This document shows positions 6,594-9,152 of a DNA stretch of 9,152 nt, piece after piece. Location: contig JAEZAS010000073.1 of NCBI GenBank assembly GCA_023430365.1, positions 1-9,152 on the forward strand, in the 5' to 3' direction. The position numbers and the translations under genes were made by a program. The stretch's first letter is position 1; each line of letters starts with the position of its first letter. Origin of the DNA: Planctomycetota bacterium. GTDB taxonomy: Bacteria > Planctomycetota > Planctomycetia > Pirellulales > Pirellulaceae. The notes below the pieces were generated by a model, which saw nothing but the letters and a program-made list of their open reading frames with translations, searched no databases and was not told where the DNA came from.

Positions 6594-8665
6594 TTTATGG
6601 GCAGCAGTTGCAGGGCGTCGAGAATCACGAAGCCGGCCGTCCCCACATTGCTCACCTCGATCGTCGTCTCCACGTCGGCCTCGAGTTGGCAGCGGCCCAC
6701 CGAGCGAAACGGCTCCCCCTTTGCGAGCGGCGTGGTCTGATCGACCTTCAGCGTCGTCGTTGCTTTGCCGCTCTTCACCGTGACGGGCACTTCCGTCGCG
6801 CGCGTCTCATGCGCCGAGTAGGCCATCCGCAGTTCATACTCGCCGCTCTTGGGCGCGCGGAAGCGAAAGACGGCTTTCGACTGTCCGTCGCTGCGCCTGT
6901 CGTCGTGCCGATAACCCCGGCCGATGTGCGGTTTGAAATTGGTCGAGCGGCTCCACTCCCCCGCCAGTTCGGCTGACTCATCGTCGAGGACGATGCCCGG
7001 CAGCGTTTTGGGATCGATGCTGACGACTCCCGGCGGTTCCGGCGGCAACTCCGGCAGCACGGGCAACTCCAGAACTTGTCCGCGTGCGAGGAGCCGCTCT
7101 CGCAATTTGGCGTAAGGCAGCTCCTGAACGGAACCGTCTCCTTGCGCGGTCATGGCGGCCGCGATGCCGGCGCTCTGCCCCAGAATCATCCACGTCGGCT
7201 CTACGCGGATCGACGAGATCGCCACATGCGTGCACGACAGCGCCACCGGCACGAGCAGGTTCGAGCATTCCTCCCGCTTCGGCAGGATGGCCCGATAGGG
7301 GATGTGGTAGGGGTAGCCGTGCGGCCGGCCTTTCATCCGCACGGGAAAGATCGTTCCTTCGTTGATCACACCGCCACCTTCCAGCGCGATGCGGCGACAA
7401 TCGTGCGAGTCGATCGGAAACGACGACACCACAATCGGGTCGTCCTTCTCCGGCTCTTCGAGGATGTCCTTCTGCGTGACGACAAACTCTCCCTGCATCC
7501 GCCGCCCTTCGCGCACATAGAGCTGCGGCGGAAAGTGGCCCGTTTCAGGAAACTCGTCCTTGCAGAGGCCCAGGGAGGCGTACCGCTTGCGCGTCGCTTG
7601 CGGGATCGCGGGGTCGGTCGTCAGGAAGTGGTAGAACTCGAGCGTGTACTGCTTGTGAGCTTCCCAGATCTTCTGCCGCTCGACGGGGCTCGCTTCGCTC
7701 CAGCCGTTGCAGGCGCCGACCAGGCCCAGCGAGAACTGTCCGCCGATCGAGTTGTTGCCGTCCAGCTTGCCGCCCGGCAGCGGATAGAGATCGATGCCAA
7801 TCCCCGGTCCCTTGGTGAGCGCGTACCGACGCACCAGTTCGAACTTCGCCGGGTCGTAACTCGCCGGCTTGGGCATGGGAACCCGGTTCGCCGGATCGTC
7901 GGTCAGGCACAGCCGAAAGCTGTAGGTCATCACGTTCGCGTCGCCCGCTTCGTCGTCGCCGCGCTCGGTGTCGGTGATGAGGGGGAGCGGTTTGCCCTGC
8001 TCGTCGAAGCCCGAAATCGGCAGCGTGCGCTTGGTGTACTGCTTGCCCGCGAGCGATTCACCGTACTCCTTCCGCCCCTCGCGGCCGATCGTCCAGTTCA
8101 CCTTGGCGGCCGCCATCAGGTCTCCTTCGTACGTGGCGTCGATGAAGACTTTGGCCTGGAAGCGGCCCTTGCTGGTGACCAGTCCGGTGATGCGCGTTCC
8201 TTCTTTCTCGACCGACGTAAGCGGCTGGTCGGTCAGGACGACCACCTTGGCCTCGTCGAGCATCGCCTTAGTCACTCGGGCGGCCACGTGTGGTTCGTAG
8301 GTCCAGACAGCGTTGTTTTTGACGCTCACCTGATACGGCAGCTTGACCCCGCGCGACTCGTAGTCGGCCTCGATCCGCCGATGCCATTCGTCGAACAGGC
8401 CCATCACGGTGGAGCGGACGGTCTGGTTCGAGTCGCTGAAGCTCAGGCCGCCAGTGTTCACTCCGCCGACATGATCGGTCGGTTCCAGCAGGATGACCTT
8501 GGCTCCCTCGCGAGCCGCGGCGATGCCGGCGCAGAAACCTCCCGGCGTGGAGCCATAGACGATCACGTCGGCGGTTTGCGGCCTGTCCGCGGCACAGGCA
8601 TCCTTCGTGTGGCACAAAAGCAGAACAAAACAAACGGACGCGGCGAACAGGCGGCAAAACAGCAT
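6590..8665 (-). CDS. Secreted FAD-dependent oxidoreductase with golvesin-like C-terminal domain, 691 aa
   Basis: Residues 1-25 are a signal peptide (hydrophobic core CFVLLLC, ACA before the cut), so the enzyme is exported. The FAD-binding Rossmann start follows at about 32-61: DVIVYGSTPGGFCAG, ending at acidic E61, which should contact the FAD ribose. VGGVNTGGLSFSD (about 66-78) and FIDATYEGDL (about 174-183) are typical of the FAD-dependent oxidoreductase family seen in planctomycetes and other polymer degraders. Residues about 557-691 resemble the golvesin/xanthan-lyase C-terminal beta-sandwich, thought to bind carbohydrate. A role in oxidising or processing extracellular polysaccharide is inferred; the substrate is unknown. 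The ATG at 8663-8665 is preferred over an in-frame ATG at 8782, because the 39-residue extension would bury the signal peptide and translate through the repeat at 8691. The gene converges on the AAA+ ATPase, and its stop lies in the repeat at 6455-6593. Confidence 0.93.
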   Translation of the reverse strand: MLFCRLFAASVCFVLLLCHTKDACAADRPQTADVIVYGSTPGGFCAGIAAAREGAKVILLEPTDHVGGVNTGGLSFSDSNQTVRSTVMGLFDEWHRRIEADYESRGVKLPYQVSVKNNAVWTYEPHVAARVTKAMLDEAKVVVLTDQPLTSVEKEGTRITGLVTSKGRFQAKVFIDATYEGDLMAAAKVNWTIGREGRKEYGESLAGKQYTKRTLPISGFDEQGKPLPLITDTERGDDEAGDANVMTYSFRLCLTDDPANRVPMPKPASYDPAKFELVRRYALTKGPGIGIDLYPLPGGKLDGNNSIGGQFSLGLVGACNGWSEASPVERQKIWEAHKQYTLEFYHFLTTDPAIPQATRKRYASLGLCKDEFPETGHFPPQLYVREGRRMQGEFVVTQKDILEEPEKDDPIVVSSFPIDSHDCRRIALEGGGVINEGTIFPVRMKGRPHGYPYHIPYRAILPKREECSNLLVPVALSCTHVAISSIRVEPTWMILGQSAGIAAAMTAQGDGSVQELPYAKLRERLLARGQVLELPVLPELPPEPPGVVSIDPKTLPGIVLDDESAELAGEWSRSTNFKPHIGRGYRHDDRRSDGQSKAVFRFRAPKSGEYELRMAYSAHETRATEVPVTVKSGKATTTLKVDQTTPLAKGEPFRSVGRCQLEADVETTIEVSNVGTAGFVILDALQLLPIK

Positions 8666-8690
8666 GGCGATCCCAATCCGAATACCTGCA

Positions 8691-8821
8691 GGGCCGGAGG
8701 CTCGCGCCCTCCGGAGAACGGCAGTGAGACGTTGTAACACAATCGGCTGAGTGTTTGGCGCAGCCGCTCCAAGCTGGCGCACCGGCCCGTGGTTCTCCGC
8801 AAGCGGTTGGCTTCCCGCTGC
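8691..8821. repeat. REP-doublet-like element, family 2, copy 2
   Basis: Two hairpin units face each other across 74 nt. Left unit, 8691-8718 plus: CCGGAGG (8694-8700), loop CTCGCGC, CCTCCGG (8708-8714), tail AGAA. Right unit, 8793-8821 minus: begins GCAGC, has stem AGCGG/CCGCT and ends GCGGAGAA. It matches the right unit of the 6455-6593 element at 24 of 29 positions without gaps. The GTAG foot has decayed to GCAG on the right and is not intact on the left. The spacer contains a 6-bp stem (8744-8749 with 8761-8766). The element lies in the divergent gap between the FAD oxidoreductase and DinB genes, so it could affect the leader of either. Confidence 0.72.
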
Positions 8822-8893
8822 TGGAGCGTGAACCCTCCTTGAGGTGGCGTGTCTTGCGGCGGTAGAACAGCCTGTTGCCGAATCCCCTTGCAG

Positions 8894-8899
8894 AAGGAA
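8894..8899 (+). promoter_or_regulatory. Ribosome-binding site of the DinB-family gene
   Basis: AAGGAA lies 8 nt before the ATG at 8908-8910, a normal Shine-Dalgarno distance. It supports this start codon. Confidence 0.55.
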
Positions 8900-8907
8900 C
8901 GCTTCTT

Positions 8908-9152
8908 ATGAGCATCAGCGATCTCGTCAATGACTACGCCGCCGGACCCGCTCAGCTTCGCGAGGCCATTGCCGGAATGACCGATGACCAGCTTCGCGCT
9001 CGCCCCGTTCCCGGAAAATGGTCGACGCACGAAGTGCTCTGTCACCTGGCCGATTTTGAGCCGATCTTCGCCACCCGGCTGAAGAGCATCGTTTGCTTCG
9101 ATCGGCCGGCGCTGGTGGGGTACGACGAAAACGTCTTCCTTCAGAAGCTGGC
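8908..9152 (+). CDS. DinB-family protein (3' end outside window)
   Basis: Eighty-one codons are visible before the window ends. The opening (ISDLVNDYAAGPAQLREAIAGMTDDQLRARPVPGKWSTHEVLCHLADFE) matches the start of DinB/YfiT-like four-helix-bundle proteins. These carry a first helix, then a PxPGKWS turn, then a second helix with the first metal-ligand His (H46 in LCHLAD). DinB-fold proteins are small, about 150-180 residues, and cytoplasmic. They use three His residues to bind a metal, and several act as thiol-dependent transferases; many remain uncharacterised. The remaining ligands lie beyond the edge. There is no signal peptide. The gene is divergent from the FAD oxidoreductase, with the family-2 repeat between them. 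Confidence 0.87.
   Translation, partial: MSISDLVNDYAAGPAQLREAIAGMTDDQLRARPVPGKWSTHEVLCHLADFEPIFATRLKSIVCFDRPALVGYDENVFLQKL

Noticed and set aside
7076..8737. Plus-strand open frame of 553 codons
   Set aside because: It is the antisense shadow of the FAD oxidoreductase in GC-rich DNA; His/Arg/Val-rich, with no recognisable motif.
8666..8782. N-terminal extension of the FAD oxidoreductase from an ATG at 8782
   Set aside because: The extension would place 39 residues ahead of a clear signal peptide and translate through the repeat unit at 8691-8718; the ATG at 8665 is better.
8839..8867. Promoter for the DinB gene (TTGAGG, 17 nt, GTAGAA)
   Set aside because: Spacing is right but the -10 box matches the consensus poorly; not distinguishable from chance.

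Overview
The window looks like GC-rich bacterial chromosome from a planctomycete, most likely in or near the Pirellulales. I base this on protein types, not on any marker gene. A secreted PA14-plus-cytochrome-c protein, a secreted FAD oxidoreductase with a golvesin-like C-terminal domain and an ABC-2 permease fused to a CPBP protease are all combinations typical of that phylum. Ribosome-binding sites are mostly weak or absent, which also fits. I see no rRNA, tRNA, CRISPR array, transposase or prophage gene.

Layout. Positions 1-695 (minus) hold the N-terminal part of a secreted PA14/cytochrome c protein that runs off the window. Positions 4628 down to 843 (minus) look like one operon. It starts with a NatA-type ABC ATPase, followed by a 774-residue NatB-like permease fused to a CPBP/CAAX protease, a 95-residue two-helix membrane protein and a 113-residue acidic protein of unknown function. 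Gaps between these genes are 22, 12 and 2 nt, and a plausible sigma70-type promoter lies at about 4718-4746. Position 5103-6458 (plus) is a stand-alone AAA+ ATPase with an N-terminal winged-helix-like region. Position 6590-8665 (minus) is the FAD oxidoreductase, convergent with the ATPase. At 8908 (plus) a DinB-family protein begins and runs off the right edge.

The most interesting content lies between the genes. Four short elements occur at 751-828, 4779-4856, 6455-6593 and 8691-8821. Each consists of two small hairpins in inverted orientation around a spacer, with GTAG (or a decayed form) at the outer foot of each hairpin. This is the architecture of REP doublets (REPINs), the non-autonomous elements moved by RAYT (TnpA-REP) transposases; no RAYT gene is present here. 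Two families are visible: a 78-bp family with EcoRI-like palindromes, whose two copies are 66/78 identical, and a 131-139-bp family with CCGGAGG/GGAAGCT stems and a GGAGAA tail. The element at 6455-6593 fills the whole space between the convergent ATPase and oxidoreductase genes, and its two GTAG feet supply the TAG stop codons of both.

Functionally, the ABC operon probably builds an inner-membrane exporter of unknown substrate with an attached intramembrane protease. The PA14/cytochrome and FAD proteins are exported enzymes or electron-transfer proteins. The window gives no evidence that these and the ATPase work together.
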